DNA of 64,000 nt from Candidatus Babelota bacterium (GTDB lineage: Bacteria; Babelota; Babeliae; Babelales; Vermiphilaceae), in assembly GCA_023382795.1 (NCBI GenBank), contig JAHDWT010000002.1:1-64000 (forward strand), given 5' to 3'. Shown piece by piece: positions 43,924 to 52,952 of this stretch; the first letter of the stretch is position 1; each line of letters opens with the position of its first letter. A program made the position numbers and the translations under genes. The notes beneath the pieces are model-generated. The model searched no databases. It was not told where the DNA came from and saw only the letters and a list, made by a program, of their open reading frames with translations.

Positions 43924-44520
43924 TCACGCACCTACTTCAAAACGTGCAAAACGCTTCACTTTTACATTTTCGCCTGTTTTTGCGATGACTTCTTGCACCA
44001 ACTGGGCAATCGTCAATTGATCGTTTTTGATAAACGTTTGCTCAAGCAAGCATATGTCGGTATATAATTTTTTTATTTTGCCATCAATAATCTGTTCAAT
44101 AATTTTTTCTGGTTTTCCGGATCCCGCTAACTGTTCGCGAGCAATGGTACGTTCATGTTCAAGAAATTTAGCATCAACCTGATCGGGGCTGAGATACAGG
44201 GGACGGGCAGCTGCAATTTGCATGCAAAGATCATGAGCCAACTGTTTTATGGCCTCGGTTCGAGCAACAAAATCAGTTTCACAATTTAATTCTACCAACA
44301 CACCAATCTGTGATCCTGGGTGAATATAGGCATGCACCAACCCTTCCGCAGTCGCTTTATCTGCACGCTTTGCGGCAACTGCTGCACCTTTTTTACGCAG
44401 AATGTCAATTGCTGCTTCGATATCACCATTGGTTTCTTCAAGTGCGCGCTTGCAGTCCATCATACCAAGACCGGTGATATCGCGTAATTTTTGTATTAGA
44501 CTTAAATCTACTTTCGCCAT
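43924..44520 (-). CDS. tsf: Elongation factor Ts
   Basis: Nucleotide exchange factor for EF-Tu. 198 residues, the short form (as in Thermus) that lacks one of the repeated core halves of E. coli EF-Ts. LRDITGLGMMDCKRALEE and ELNCETDFVART are the family signatures. rpsB, normally directly upstream, is absent here; argS is instead. Confidence 0.97.
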   Translation of the reverse strand: MAKVDLSLIQKLRDITGLGMMDCKRALEETNGDIEAAIDILRKKGAAVAAKRADKATAEGLVHAYIHPGSQIGVLVELNCETDFVARTEAIKQLAHDLCMQIAAARPLYLSPDQVDAKFLEHERTIAREQLAGSGKPEKIIEQIIDGKIKKLYTDICLLEQTFIKNDQLTIAQLVQEVIAKTGENVKVKRFARFEVGA

Positions 44521-44636
44521 GGATATCGATCTCCACTAATATCGGGTTGATAACTATATAATTACAGTGTGCCAAAAACCATGTGATTGGCAATGAACTT
44601 AACGCGTTCGGCATCGCGCTTTTCGTTCTGAAGGAT

Positions 44637-46286
44637 TTACATCTTCGTTGGCTTACTTAATCCAAGTAAATTGAGGCACCGTGCAACATGCTGCTGCAGC
44701 AAGTACAACATTGCCACCCGAGCACGACTTTTAGGTACATCTTCAATATCCAGCACACGTGATTGTGCATAATATCTATGGAAGGCATTCGCAAGTTCAA
44801 TCGTATAATTAGCTAACAGATGGGTATGAAAATTTGTGCTTATGCTGAATAGAAGCTCTTTGAGCGATACCATCTTCTTAATTAAGTAATGTTCTTCCTG
44901 ACCAATATTCTGTATGTCTTCTTGTGTGATGTTAGAAAATGCTGACTCCTGAGCGGCCTTTTCTAATATGCTATGTATCCGTACATACGCATACTGCACA
45001 TAAAATACAGGATTTTCTTCGGTCGTTTTAAGCGCCAATTCTAGATCAAATTCAAGTTGGGCATCGGCCTTACGGTTCAAATAGAAAAATCGCGCAACGT
45101 CCGTGCCAACCGTCTCCACCACATCTCTGAGAGTAACGATATTTCCAGCACGCTTGGACATACGCACCTGTTTTCCTGCCGCTTTCATCTTAACTAGTTG
45201 ATATAAAATAACGTCAAGTGATTGCTCTATACCGAGCGCTTTTCGCACCGCATGTAAGCGGGTTTCATAACTATGATGATCATGACCTAAGATCATAATC
45301 AAATGCCCAGCACCTCGTTCAACCTTGTTTTGTAAATACGCGATATCAGCAGCTACATAGGTTAATTCACCCGATTCCTTCTTTACTACGCGATCTTTGT
45401 CATCGCCGTATTGTGTAGATTTAAACCAAGTTGCCCCATCTTTAACATATAAATGGTTACGCTCCTGCAAGAATTGCAATGCACGCTCAATGGCGCCACC
45501 AGTATGCAATATTTTTTCTGAGAACCACGTATCATACCCAATGCCATATTCTTTGAGTGTCTTTTTAAGATCCTCAAGCATATGGTCTTTAGCATATTCA
45601 GCGTAAAAATTGTCGTCCTTATCCAACAATTCATCCGCATACGCCTTAAATGCCTTATGTGCCAACTCAATCAAATACTCTCCATGATACGCATCCTCGG
45701 GTAGCTCTTCCTCATATCCTAGGACCTGTTTACAGCGAATCTTGAACGATTTACCCAATTTCTGAATTTGGGCTCCAGCATCATTAATATAGAATTCTTT
45801 GGTTACTTCATGTCCTATATAGCGCAATACAGCGCTCAGGACATCTCCAATAATACCCCCACGCCCATGGCCCAAATGCAATGGCCCCGTTGGATTGGCA
45901 CTTACAAATTCAATGTTAAATAATTTTTTAGGAACATGAGTTGAGAGCTTAAAGAAATTATCGGTCTGTTTTTGTAGATCAACGGCTAATTGCTTAAATG
46001 CTTCTGCGGTTAGTGAGAAATTAAGGAATCCTGGGCCAGCAACATCTACGCGCGCTATATAATGATACTTAAATTCACGTGTAATCTGCGACGCTATATC
46101 GCGGGGATTTTTTTGCAATTGTTTAGCCAAAATCATAGCACTCGCATTGCTCAGATCACCAAATTGTTGTCTGTTTTCATCAACATTCAGCTCTACGACA
46201 TGCACTGCAAGATCCTGCTCTGATAACTGAAATGTGGTTGCAAGGTAATGATGATATGCGTGCTGAATATGTTCAATGACATTCAT
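44637..46286 (-). CDS. argS: Arginyl-tRNA synthetase
   Basis: Class I synthetase, 549 residues. N-terminal Add-1 domain, HIGH motif as HLGH (about 137-140, in PTGPLHLGHGRGG), a KMSK equivalent MSKRAGN (VRMSKRAGN), and the DALR anticodon-binding domain at the end (FHRYYAQSRVL, ARVAMLYLLQQHVARCLNLLGL). The ATG at 46286 has AAAAGG 6 nt upstream; an ATG 7 codons earlier does not. Upstream of tsf on the same strand. Confidence 0.97.
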   Translation of the reverse strand: MNVIEHIQHAYHHYLATTFQLSEQDLAVHVVELNVDENRQQFGDLSNASAMILAKQLQKNPRDIASQITREFKYHYIARVDVAGPGFLNFSLTAEAFKQLAVDLQKQTDNFFKLSTHVPKKLFNIEFVSANPTGPLHLGHGRGGIIGDVLSAVLRYIGHEVTKEFYINDAGAQIQKLGKSFKIRCKQVLGYEEELPEDAYHGEYLIELAHKAFKAYADELLDKDDNFYAEYAKDHMLEDLKKTLKEYGIGYDTWFSEKILHTGGAIERALQFLQERNHLYVKDGATWFKSTQYGDDKDRVVKKESGELTYVAADIAYLQNKVERGAGHLIMILGHDHHSYETRLHAVRKALGIEQSLDVILYQLVKMKAAGKQVRMSKRAGNIVTLRDVVETVGTDVARFFYLNRKADAQLEFDLELALKTTEENPVFYVQYAYVRIHSILEKAAQESAFSNITQEDIQNIGQEEHYLIKKMVSLKELLFSISTNFHTHLLANYTIELANAFHRYYAQSRVLDIEDVPKSRARVAMLYLLQQHVARCLNLLGLSKPTKM

Positions 46287-46494
46287 ATGAAACCTTTTAT
46301 ACATCATACTAATACTATGATGAGATTATAGGGTAAAATGTACAGTTTGTCATGGCCATCTATTAAGGATCTCGCTAAAGGGGGCACCAGCTTTTCATGC
46401 AACGGTATACCTAAAGCAAATTACTTAATCGATATTGCTATGCACTATGAATTATGGTACATTTTTTTGCAGTTTAAAAACTTTGAAAATACAA

Positions 46495-46581
46495 GCCGAG
46501 GTGGTGAAACTGGTATACACGCAGCCTTGAGGTGGCTGTGGGAGAAATCCTGTAGGGGTTCGAGTCCCCTCCTCGGCACCA
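46495..46581 (+). tRNA. tRNA-Leu (GAG)
   Basis: Full cloverleaf. Acceptor GCCGAGG / CCTCGGC, anticodon stem CAGCC/GGCTG with loop TTGAGGT (anticodon GAG), long variable arm, T-loop GGTTCGAGTCC, encoded ACCA. Confidence 0.96.
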
Positions 46582-46689
46582 TCATCTTAGTTCTGACAAG
46601 TAAGACAAAAACTCTCGACACTTGTGCGGGATTAGCTCAATAATCGAATTACCTTAAAGAATAAAAATCAAGAAAAAGGAGTTTTCTTT

Positions 46690-48237
46690 ATGAATCTTTC
46701 GGCACGGCAAATACTCACCTCCAGTTTTACGTTCTGGGTAGTACTCGCAGGCGTTTGCCTTTTTCTCATTTTTCCCATTAAAAAACATCTACGCTTTGGA
46801 ATCGATTTAGTTGGTGGAACTTACATAACACTAGAGGTTAAGACTGACAAGGCGGTTGAAAATGAGCTACTTGAACGCGCCCAAGAAATTACTTCTTATC
46901 TCGCCAAAAATAACATGGCCGCGCCTCAATCCAAGACGGTAAAAGACAATTCTCTTACCCTCACCTTTGCAAATCCTGCGCAGGCACAAGAATTGGCGCA
47001 AAACCTACGCTCGGAACACAGCGATTTGAAAATCACCACTGAAGAGTCTTCAGTTCATTTAAGATTCACTGAAGCGCGTGAAAAAAATATAAAAACCAGC
47101 GCTGTACTCGGCAATATCGAGGTATTACGCGCACGCCTTGATAAAATGAGCGTTGCTGAAATTGCTATCGCGCCACAAGGTGAAAAAAATATCATCATCG
47201 AACTTCCCGACGTTGACGATCCCCAACAAGCAAAAACAATGATCGGTAAACCAGCAGTACTTGAATTCAAGCTAGTAGAACGCGCCGGGCGCAGCAAAGA
47301 AGATCTTCTTTATGAATATGATGGTGAACTTCCTGATGACATGCATATCATAGCTGGACGCGGACTCGATAAAACATACTACCTCGTCAACAAGTACACT
47401 GACATTACGGGAAGATTATTGCGCGATGCGCGTCCAACATTTGGTGGGCAAACAGGCTCACAACTCGTCGTTGCCTTCAACTTTTCTCCCGAAGGCGGCG
47501 AAAAATTCTACGAATTAACTAGCAAAAATTACGGCCGACAGTTGGCAGTGGTGTTAGATAATGAAGTTATTACGGCACCAACCATTAATGCCGCTATCAA
47601 ATCTGAAGGCGTGATTGAAGGCCGCTTTACTTCCGAGCAGGCAAATGAACTGGCTCTCCTTCTAAAATCTGGCGCTTTTGTTGCACCGGTCAGTTTTGAA
47701 GAAGAACGTCAAGTCGGTCCTGCCCTTGGTGCTGAAGCCATCAAAATGGGCTTGATTTCTTGCCTAGTTGCTCTCGGTCTACTCTTTATCTTTGCTGTAT
47801 ACTACTACAGCTTATCTGGCATCTTGGCTTTCTGTGCTCTTGTTTATAACTTAGTTCTTATTTTATTTGGCTTATCGTTACTCAAGGCAACACTCACGCT
47901 ACCAGGCATAGCTGGTATGGTTCTTACTATAGGTATGGCTATTGATGCCTCGATCCTTGTGTATGAACGAATCAAAGAAGAATTATCGCTCGGACTGTCC
48001 ATTAAAAAAGCGGTTAATGCTGGTTTTTCTGATGCAATGGTAGTCATTCTTGATGCGAATATTACAACGTTCATTGTCGGAGTAGTCCTTTACTATTTTG
48101 GCACGGGCCCAGTCCAAGGCTTTGCCGTGACGATGATGCTTGGTATTGTTTCCACATTGATCACAGGATTGTTTTTCCTCAGGTCACTGTTTAATTTTGT
48201 TCTTGACCTTTTTGCAGTACAAAAACTGAAAATTTAG
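46690..48237 (+). CDS. secD: Protein translocase subunit SecD
   Basis: 515 residues. Membrane partner of SecYEG that uses the proton gradient to pull exported proteins into the periplasm. First helix then GIDLVGGTYITLEV; a large periplasmic P1 domain (about 35-330); then five helices with the RND-type segment GMAIDASILVYERIKEEL. It ends after the last helix (LFNFVLDLFAVQKLKI), so it is SecD alone, not a SecDF fusion. secF does not follow; a tRNA-Met does. AAGGAG ribosome-binding site. Confidence 0.96.
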   Translation: MNLSARQILTSSFTFWVVLAGVCLFLIFPIKKHLRFGIDLVGGTYITLEVKTDKAVENELLERAQEITSYLAKNNMAAPQSKTVKDNSLTLTFANPAQAQELAQNLRSEHSDLKITTEESSVHLRFTEAREKNIKTSAVLGNIEVLRARLDKMSVAEIAIAPQGEKNIIIELPDVDDPQQAKTMIGKPAVLEFKLVERAGRSKEDLLYEYDGELPDDMHIIAGRGLDKTYYLVNKYTDITGRLLRDARPTFGGQTGSQLVVAFNFSPEGGEKFYELTSKNYGRQLAVVLDNEVITAPTINAAIKSEGVIEGRFTSEQANELALLLKSGAFVAPVSFEEERQVGPALGAEAIKMGLISCLVALGLLFIFAVYYYSLSGILAFCALVYNLVLILFGLSLLKATLTLPGIAGMVLTIGMAIDASILVYERIKEELSLGLSIKKAVNAGFSDAMVVILDANITTFIVGVVLYYFGTGPVQGFAVTMMLGIVSTLITGLFFLRSLFNFVLDLFAVQKLKI

Positions 48238-48259
48238 TTCCAATTCGAGAAAAAACGAG

Positions 48260-48265
48260 TATAAT
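48260..48265 (+). promoter_or_regulatory. Perfect -10 box upstream of tRNA-Met
   Basis: TATAAT 24 nt before the tRNA 5' end. The -35 region (about TTCCAA, 16-nt spacer) is poor and lies at the secD stop. Confidence 0.5.
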
Positions 48266-48289
48266 TTATAGCATCTTTGAAAAAAACGT

Positions 48290-48366
48290 GGCGGCATAGC
48301 TCAGCTGGTTAGAGCGGCAGAATCATAATCTGTAGGTCCGGGGTTCGAGTCCCTGTGCCGCCACCA
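48290..48366 (+). tRNA. tRNA-Met (CAT), probably elongator
   Basis: Full cloverleaf. Acceptor GGCGGCA / TGCCGCC, anticodon stem GCAGA/TCTGT with loop ATCATAA (anticodon CAT), T-loop GGTTCGAGTCC, encoded ACCA. The pairing at the acceptor end rules out initiator. The lysidine-modified tRNA-Ile2 also has CAT and cannot be fully excluded. Confidence 0.9.
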
Positions 48367-48393
48367 TAATTTTTCAACGATAGGTCTAGTATT

Positions 48394-48987
48394 ATGGCCA
48401 AAATAACATTTCCAACTATCCTTACTCTCATTCGTCTTATAGCTTCACCAATTGTACTTCCCATCCTACTTGTCTATGGATTACCGTATAACATAGCGAT
48501 TATTAATGTCTTTCTCGCCTCGCTCTTTGCGCTGTTGGCTCTCACTGATTTTTTTGACGGTTATCTTGCCCGAAAATTAAAGCTCGAATCATCACTTGGA
48601 AAAGCACTTGACCCGCTTGCTGACAAATTCTTAGTCTATTCCACCCTGATCGCACTTCTTGCCATCAACAGAATCTATTTTTACTGGGTTGTATTACTTA
48701 TTGGCCGTGACTTTTTTATTATGGGATTACGCCAAATAGCGTTGGAACAAGGATTTTCAGTTCCCGTTGATTGGCTCGGAAAAATAAAAACCATGACCTT
48801 ACTCACTTTTTTAACAGTAACTATTGCTCATCCTTACGATTGGATGCACAACGGCTCATTCTATCAAGGCATAGAAACGACCTTGCTGTTTTCTACCCTG
48901 GTATTATCACTATGGTCTGCTAAAAATTATTATGATACCTTCATGGAGAAAGCATCATCCGCACGAACTAATAGTAACGAATACTAA
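48394..48987 (+). CDS. pgsA: CDP-alcohol phosphatidyltransferase (PgsA-like)
   Basis: 197 residues with about six membrane helices. Makes phosphatidylglycerol-phosphate from CDP-diacylglycerol and glycerol-3-phosphate. The complete family motif DG-x2-AR-x8-G-x3-D-x3-D is present: D55, G56, A59, R60, G69, D73 and D77. Followed 19 nt later by the DNA ligase, probably co-transcribed. Confidence 0.92.
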   Translation: MAKITFPTILTLIRLIASPIVLPILLVYGLPYNIAIINVFLASLFALLALTDFFDGYLARKLKLESSLGKALDPLADKFLVYSTLIALLAINRIYFYWVVLLIGRDFFIMGLRQIALEQGFSVPVDWLGKIKTMTLLTFLTVTIAHPYDWMHNGSFYQGIETTLLFSTLVLSLWSAKNYYDTFMEKASSARTNSNEY

Positions 48988-49006
48988 CACTCAACAAGGA
49001 GTTTAC

Positions 49007-50749
49007 ATGTATTTTAAAGACGCTGCGCATACGTTACATCAAATAGAGGTAGAAAGTTCGCGCACCGTCATGACGCAACTCCTTGCCCAGCTCTTTCAGC
49101 AAGCAACCCCAGAAGAAGCAAAAATTTTGTCCTATCTCGCTTTGGGAGAATTAAATCCTCCTTACCTTGGCACACAATTTGCGATTGCTGAAAAAAATCT
49201 CATAAAAACCGTCGCACTCCTTCTTGGCCAAGACGAAAAAACCATTGCTCATAAAGTCAAAAATCTAGGAGATATTGGTCTGGTAATTGAACAAGGTATG
49301 TGGCACAGCACCGAACGCCTCTCTATCTCTGAAGTTTATGACGCACTTTTGGCCATTGAGCAGATAAGTGGCACCGGATCTCAAGAAGAAAAAATTGTGC
49401 AGTTAAGCGACTTATTGCGCAAACTCGACCCTCTATCCGCACGCTATGTCACGCGCATTGTACTCGGCAAACTGCGGCTTGGTTTTTCTGACATGACCAT
49501 CCTGGATGCATTATCCTGGATGGAGACAGGAAACAAATCACTACGATTACCGCTCGAAGACGCTTACAACGTGTGCGCAGATATCGGTCGTATCGCGAAG
49601 ACTCTCAAGGATGGCGGTATTGATGCTATCAAAGCCATGCAGATTACTATCGGCATTCCTGTACGTCCAGCTGCAGCAGAACGTCTTCCCACCGCCAAAG
49701 CAATTATGACAAAACTGGGCACATGCGTTGCACAACCAAAACTTGATGGTTTCAGACTACAAGTACACATTCAATCAAATGGCCAAAAATCACCAACCAT
49801 TCATTTTTTTTCGCGTAATCTCATAGACATGTCCCATATGTTTCCCGATTTGACCGAGGCATTTACTCATATGCCGGTTCAGTCGCTCATTTGCGAAGGA
49901 GAGGCGTTGGTATTTGATGAGCAAACAGATACGTTCTTACCGTTCCAAGAAACCGTAAAACGTAAGCGTAAGCACGGCGTGGAAAGTGCTGCTCAAGAAT
50001 TTCCACTTAAATTTTTTGCCTTTGATCTTCTGTTTCTTAATGGAGAAAGTTATCTTGAAAAACCGCACACCACCCGCCGCCAGGCTCTTGTAAAACTTTT
50101 TTCCTCGGTATCTAATGGCGTGCTAAACGTAGTCGAAGAAAAAGAAATAACCAGCGCTTCAGAACTTGAAGCTTACTTTAATACGCACATTTCTTCCGGC
50201 TTAGAGGGATTGGTAGTAAAAAGGCCAGATGCGCTCTATCAACCAGGAAAAAGAAATTTTAATTGGATCAAACTCAAGCGAGAAGAAGCCGGTCACCTTG
50301 ATGATACCATCGATTGTGTCATCCTTGGTTACTACGCAGGACGTGGTAAAAGAGCCAAATTTGGTATCGGTGCATTTTTAGTCGGCGTTTTTAATAAAGA
50401 AGAGGACCGCTTTGAAACTATCGCTAAAATTGGTACTGGACTGAGCGATGAGGAGTGGCGCGAGCTTAAGAAAAAATGTGATCATATCGCACAACCTCAA
50501 CGCCCCCACAACGTGGTATGTGCGAAGGGGCTTGAACCTATCGTCTGGACAGCTCCAGAAATCGTATGCTGTATACGTGCCGATGAAATTACCAAATCGC
50601 CGCTGCACACAGCAGGAAAAACAGCAACATCACTCGGTTACGCACTCAGGTTTCCCCGATTCATGGGATATCGGGAAGATAAAGCCGCAACTGATGCGAC
50701 CGATATCAATGAAATTAAAAACATGTACCAGTATCAATTTGAACGGTAA
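49007..50749 (+). CDS. lig: ATP-dependent DNA ligase (archaeal-type)
   Basis: 580 residues. Joins nicks using ATP. An N-terminal DNA-binding domain (about 1-210, containing LSDLLRKLDPLSARYVTRIV) precedes the adenylation domain with nucleotide Lys K245 in PKLDGFR, then GEALVFDE, FFAFDLLFLNG, EGLVVKRPDALYQPGKRN and WIKLKREE, and a C-terminal OB domain. The architecture is that of archaeal/eukaryotic Lig1-like enzymes, not the bacterial NAD+ LigA. Start at ATG 49007 with AAGGAG. Host or archaeal origin is plausible but not shown. Confidence 0.95.
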   Translation: MYFKDAAHTLHQIEVESSRTVMTQLLAQLFQQATPEEAKILSYLALGELNPPYLGTQFAIAEKNLIKTVALLLGQDEKTIAHKVKNLGDIGLVIEQGMWHSTERLSISEVYDALLAIEQISGTGSQEEKIVQLSDLLRKLDPLSARYVTRIVLGKLRLGFSDMTILDALSWMETGNKSLRLPLEDAYNVCADIGRIAKTLKDGGIDAIKAMQITIGIPVRPAAAERLPTAKAIMTKLGTCVAQPKLDGFRLQVHIQSNGQKSPTIHFFSRNLIDMSHMFPDLTEAFTHMPVQSLICEGEALVFDEQTDTFLPFQETVKRKRKHGVESAAQEFPLKFFAFDLLFLNGESYLEKPHTTRRQALVKLFSSVSNGVLNVVEEKEITSASELEAYFNTHISSGLEGLVVKRPDALYQPGKRNFNWIKLKREEAGHLDDTIDCVILGYYAGRGKRAKFGIGAFLVGVFNKEEDRFETIAKIGTGLSDEEWRELKKKCDHIAQPQRPHNVVCAKGLEPIVWTAPEIVCCIRADEITKSPLHTAGKTATSLGYALRFPRFMGYREDKAATDATDINEIKNMYQYQFER

Positions 50750-50812
50750 AACGCCTTCTTGGTGATTTATTTGCATAGCAACGTTGACAAAACAACAGCC
50801 AACGGACTGTAA

Positions 50813-51439
50813 TTATTGTTTGGAGACAAGATCATAAAAAAATTGCGCTTCTTCGCGTGGATTATCTGCTTCACAGACTGCTTTTCCCACAATAATACCA
50901 TCGGGCTTGAATGCTAAAATTTTTTGCACATTCTCACGTTTTATTTTTGCAGAGATAAAGATGGGTAGGTTGGTGTTGCCGCGCACCATTTCCCATCGAT
51001 CTAGCATCACAGGAACTTCTTGCTGGTCATGTGGTTGATGAAAAAGCAATGCATTAACGCCGAGATTTTTTGCCTCCATAGCACTCTGGCCTAAGGAGCA
51101 CCCATCTATCAGATCAAGCATGACTTTGAGATTTGCTTTATGTGCGGCATTACACGCAGTATGAATTACTTCATTACTAGTCCCGGCCATTACCGTTATC
51201 CAATCGGCTCCGGCTTGCGCAAAAATTGCTGCACTCTCCGCTCCTCGATCGGCAATTTTCGTATCAGCAAGCAATGTTTTATTGGGCAAGGCTTGACGAA
51301 AAGCCTCTACCGACTTTGCTCCATACTTGTGGATAAGAATAGTACCAATTTCTATGATATGCGCGTAATCCGCTACCTCCTGAGCGATAGCAACAGCCTT
51401 TTCTAAATCAGAAAGGTCAAAGGATATTTGTAATTTCAT
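50813..51439 (-). CDS. Hexulose-6-phosphate synthase / KGPDC-like enzyme
   Basis: 208 residues, the OMP decarboxylase superfamily TIM barrel. EIGTILIHKYG, the D-x-K-x-x-D catalytic motif as LLADTKIADRG, then AGADWITVMAG and VMLDLIDGCS point to 3-hexulose-6-phosphate synthase or 3-keto-L-gulonate-6-phosphate decarboxylase. The DLI segment favours the former. No 6-phospho-3-hexuloisomerase lies adjacent. Could replace oxidative steps for making ribulose-5-phosphate (inference). Start at 51439 with AAGGAG. Confidence 0.82.
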   Translation of the reverse strand: MKLQISFDLSDLEKAVAIAQEVADYAHIIEIGTILIHKYGAKSVEAFRQALPNKTLLADTKIADRGAESAAIFAQAGADWITVMAGTSNEVIHTACNAAHKANLKVMLDLIDGCSLGQSAMEAKNLGVNALLFHQPHDQQEVPVMLDRWEMVRGNTNLPIFISAKIKRENVQKILAFKPDGIIVGKAVCEADNPREEAQFFYDLVSKQ

Positions 51440-51475
51440 AATTCTCCTTATACCGCTTTCCAGCATTTTTTGCTT

Positions 51476-51504
51476 AGTGTAGCAGTTTTTCTGAACAGTG
51501 AAAA
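51476..51504 (-). promoter_or_regulatory. Putative promoter of the hexulose-phosphate-synthase-like gene
   Basis: Minus strand TGCTACACT (-10 TACACT with TG extension), with TTTTCA 17 nt upstream. Same -10 string as before rpsB and dnaJ. Confidence 0.5.
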
Positions 51505-51532
51505 ATTGAGAAATACCATTGAACCACAAAAT

Positions 51533-52186
51533 TCATGGCCCTAGAATATGTGAGGAATAATTCGAGTCATTTCTTTTGAACTCGAGATTAATGGGTGAAA
51601 AGAAATTCTTAATCCCTAATACATATAATGCATATGCCATTTTATCAATGCTGTGCTTAACATAGATATCCGGCAATGCAAAATTCACATTATCATCGGT
51701 CACCGTAATTCCCTCCGGAACATAAATATCATTCGGATGAGCAAAAATAAGAATAGTCTGAATGGGTAATATGCCCTGAGATGGCACTACACCCTTGGTA
51801 ATATTCCAATAGTATATCTTACTTGCTTCATCATAACTTCTCTGAATTTGATACAAATCAGCAGGAGATCCTCGTTCAATTTCCCAATGAATAACGGTAT
51901 TGCGCGGTCCCAATATTGGCGTAACTTTGTTGGCCACCACCAGCGATATTATCGGATCAGTCTGTTTGCGCACAAATTTTACCTGGCCAGTTACACGCGA
52001 TGCATCAAGCTGCCCTGCATACGTCACAAATATGCCACTGACATCCGTAAGCTGCTGCGACGGCATAGTAGCAACATCATTGACCAGCGGATATGGTCTG
52101 AAAAAGAAGGTAATTGTTGAAGAAGCCGACAATACACCAAGCCATCCCATTAGAAAACTTGCAAACATTATGCGAATTTGGTTCAT
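51533..52186 (-). CDS. Exported protein of unknown function
   Basis: 217 residues; not recognised. Signal peptide (FASFLMGWLGVLSASS). The mature part is a beta-rich protein (VKFVRKQTDPIISLVV, ILPIQTILIFAHPNDIYVPEG) with no Cys. A beta-sandwich periplasmic or secreted protein is a guess. Divergent from rsmG. Confidence 0.72.
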   Translation of the reverse strand: MNQIRIMFASFLMGWLGVLSASSTITFFFRPYPLVNDVATMPSQQLTDVSGIFVTYAGQLDASRVTGQVKFVRKQTDPIISLVVANKVTPILGPRNTVIHWEIERGSPADLYQIQRSYDEASKIYYWNITKGVVPSQGILPIQTILIFAHPNDIYVPEGITVTDDNVNFALPDIYVKHSIDKMAYALYVLGIKNFFSPINLEFKRNDSNYSSHILGP

Positions 52187-52275
52187 CGGACACTCATTTT
52201 TATTATTTGTACTATAGGCTATATTATAACGGTACCATATGATGAACTAAGAAATCTATAGTTAAGGAGTACACC

Positions 52276-52932
52276 TTGGACATCTCTGAATCTGCATTTA
52301 TAGCCGCAGCACCGCTTCTTTGGCAACAATTTTGCACTGAATACCACCTCAGCACAACACAAGAACACCAATTTGCCCTATTCGGCTCCTTGTTAATCAG
52401 CTGGAACAAACAGCACAATCTCACTGCTATCACTGACATACCAGATATCATCACTGATCATTTTCATGATTCGCTCAGCATCACGCGATTTCTAAACTTA
52501 ATGGAGTATAAAGGCATTGCTGATGTGGGTGCAGGAGGTGGATTTCCTGGAATTCCATTAAAAATTATGTATCCAACACTGCCCATGGTGCTTATTGAAG
52601 TAAATGCAAAGAAAGTTTCCTTCCTAAACCATGTAATCACCACACTAGGTTTGTCCAATATATATGTATGCGACTTAGATTGGCGCACTTTTTTACGTAA
52701 GTCAGATTTTACGCTCGATCTTTTTTGTGCGCGTGCGTCGCTGAGACCAGATGAACTTATTCGTCTATTTAGCCCATCTTGCCGCTATCGCGATGCCCGT
52801 TTAGTGTACTGGGCATCAGCACAGTGGCGCTTGGATGATAAAGAACAAATCTTTTTTGAACGAGAGGAATACTACCACATTGCAAATAAGCGGAGAAAGC
52901 TCATCTTTTTCACCCGTCATGAAAAACAATGA
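52276..52932 (+). CDS. rsmG: 16S rRNA (guanine-527-N7) methyltransferase
   Basis: 218 residues. SAM-dependent methyltransferase acting on 16S rRNA G527. The N-terminal helical region has NKQHNLTAITD; the SAM-binding motif is ADVGAGGGFPGIPLKI. The start is TTG at 52276, placed by AAGGAG 6 nt upstream; no ATG exists nearby in frame. Stops in ATGATG overlapping the next open frame. Confidence 0.93.
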   Translation: MDISESAFIAAAPLLWQQFCTEYHLSTTQEHQFALFGSLLISWNKQHNLTAITDIPDIITDHFHDSLSITRFLNLMEYKGIADVGAGGGFPGIPLKIMYPTLPMVLIEVNAKKVSFLNHVITTLGLSNIYVCDLDWRTFLRKSDFTLDLFCARASLRPDELIRLFSPSCRYRDARLVYWASAQWRLDDKEQIFFEREEYYHIANKRRKLIFFTRHEKQ

Positions 52933-52952
52933 TGAAAATCAAAGGAGAAGTT

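Noticed and set aside
48290-48366. tRNA-Ile2 (lysidine) instead of tRNA-Met
   Set aside because: The CAT anticodon and nearby tilS allow it, but the overall D-arm and anticodon-arm pattern looks more like elongator Met. Not fully excluded.
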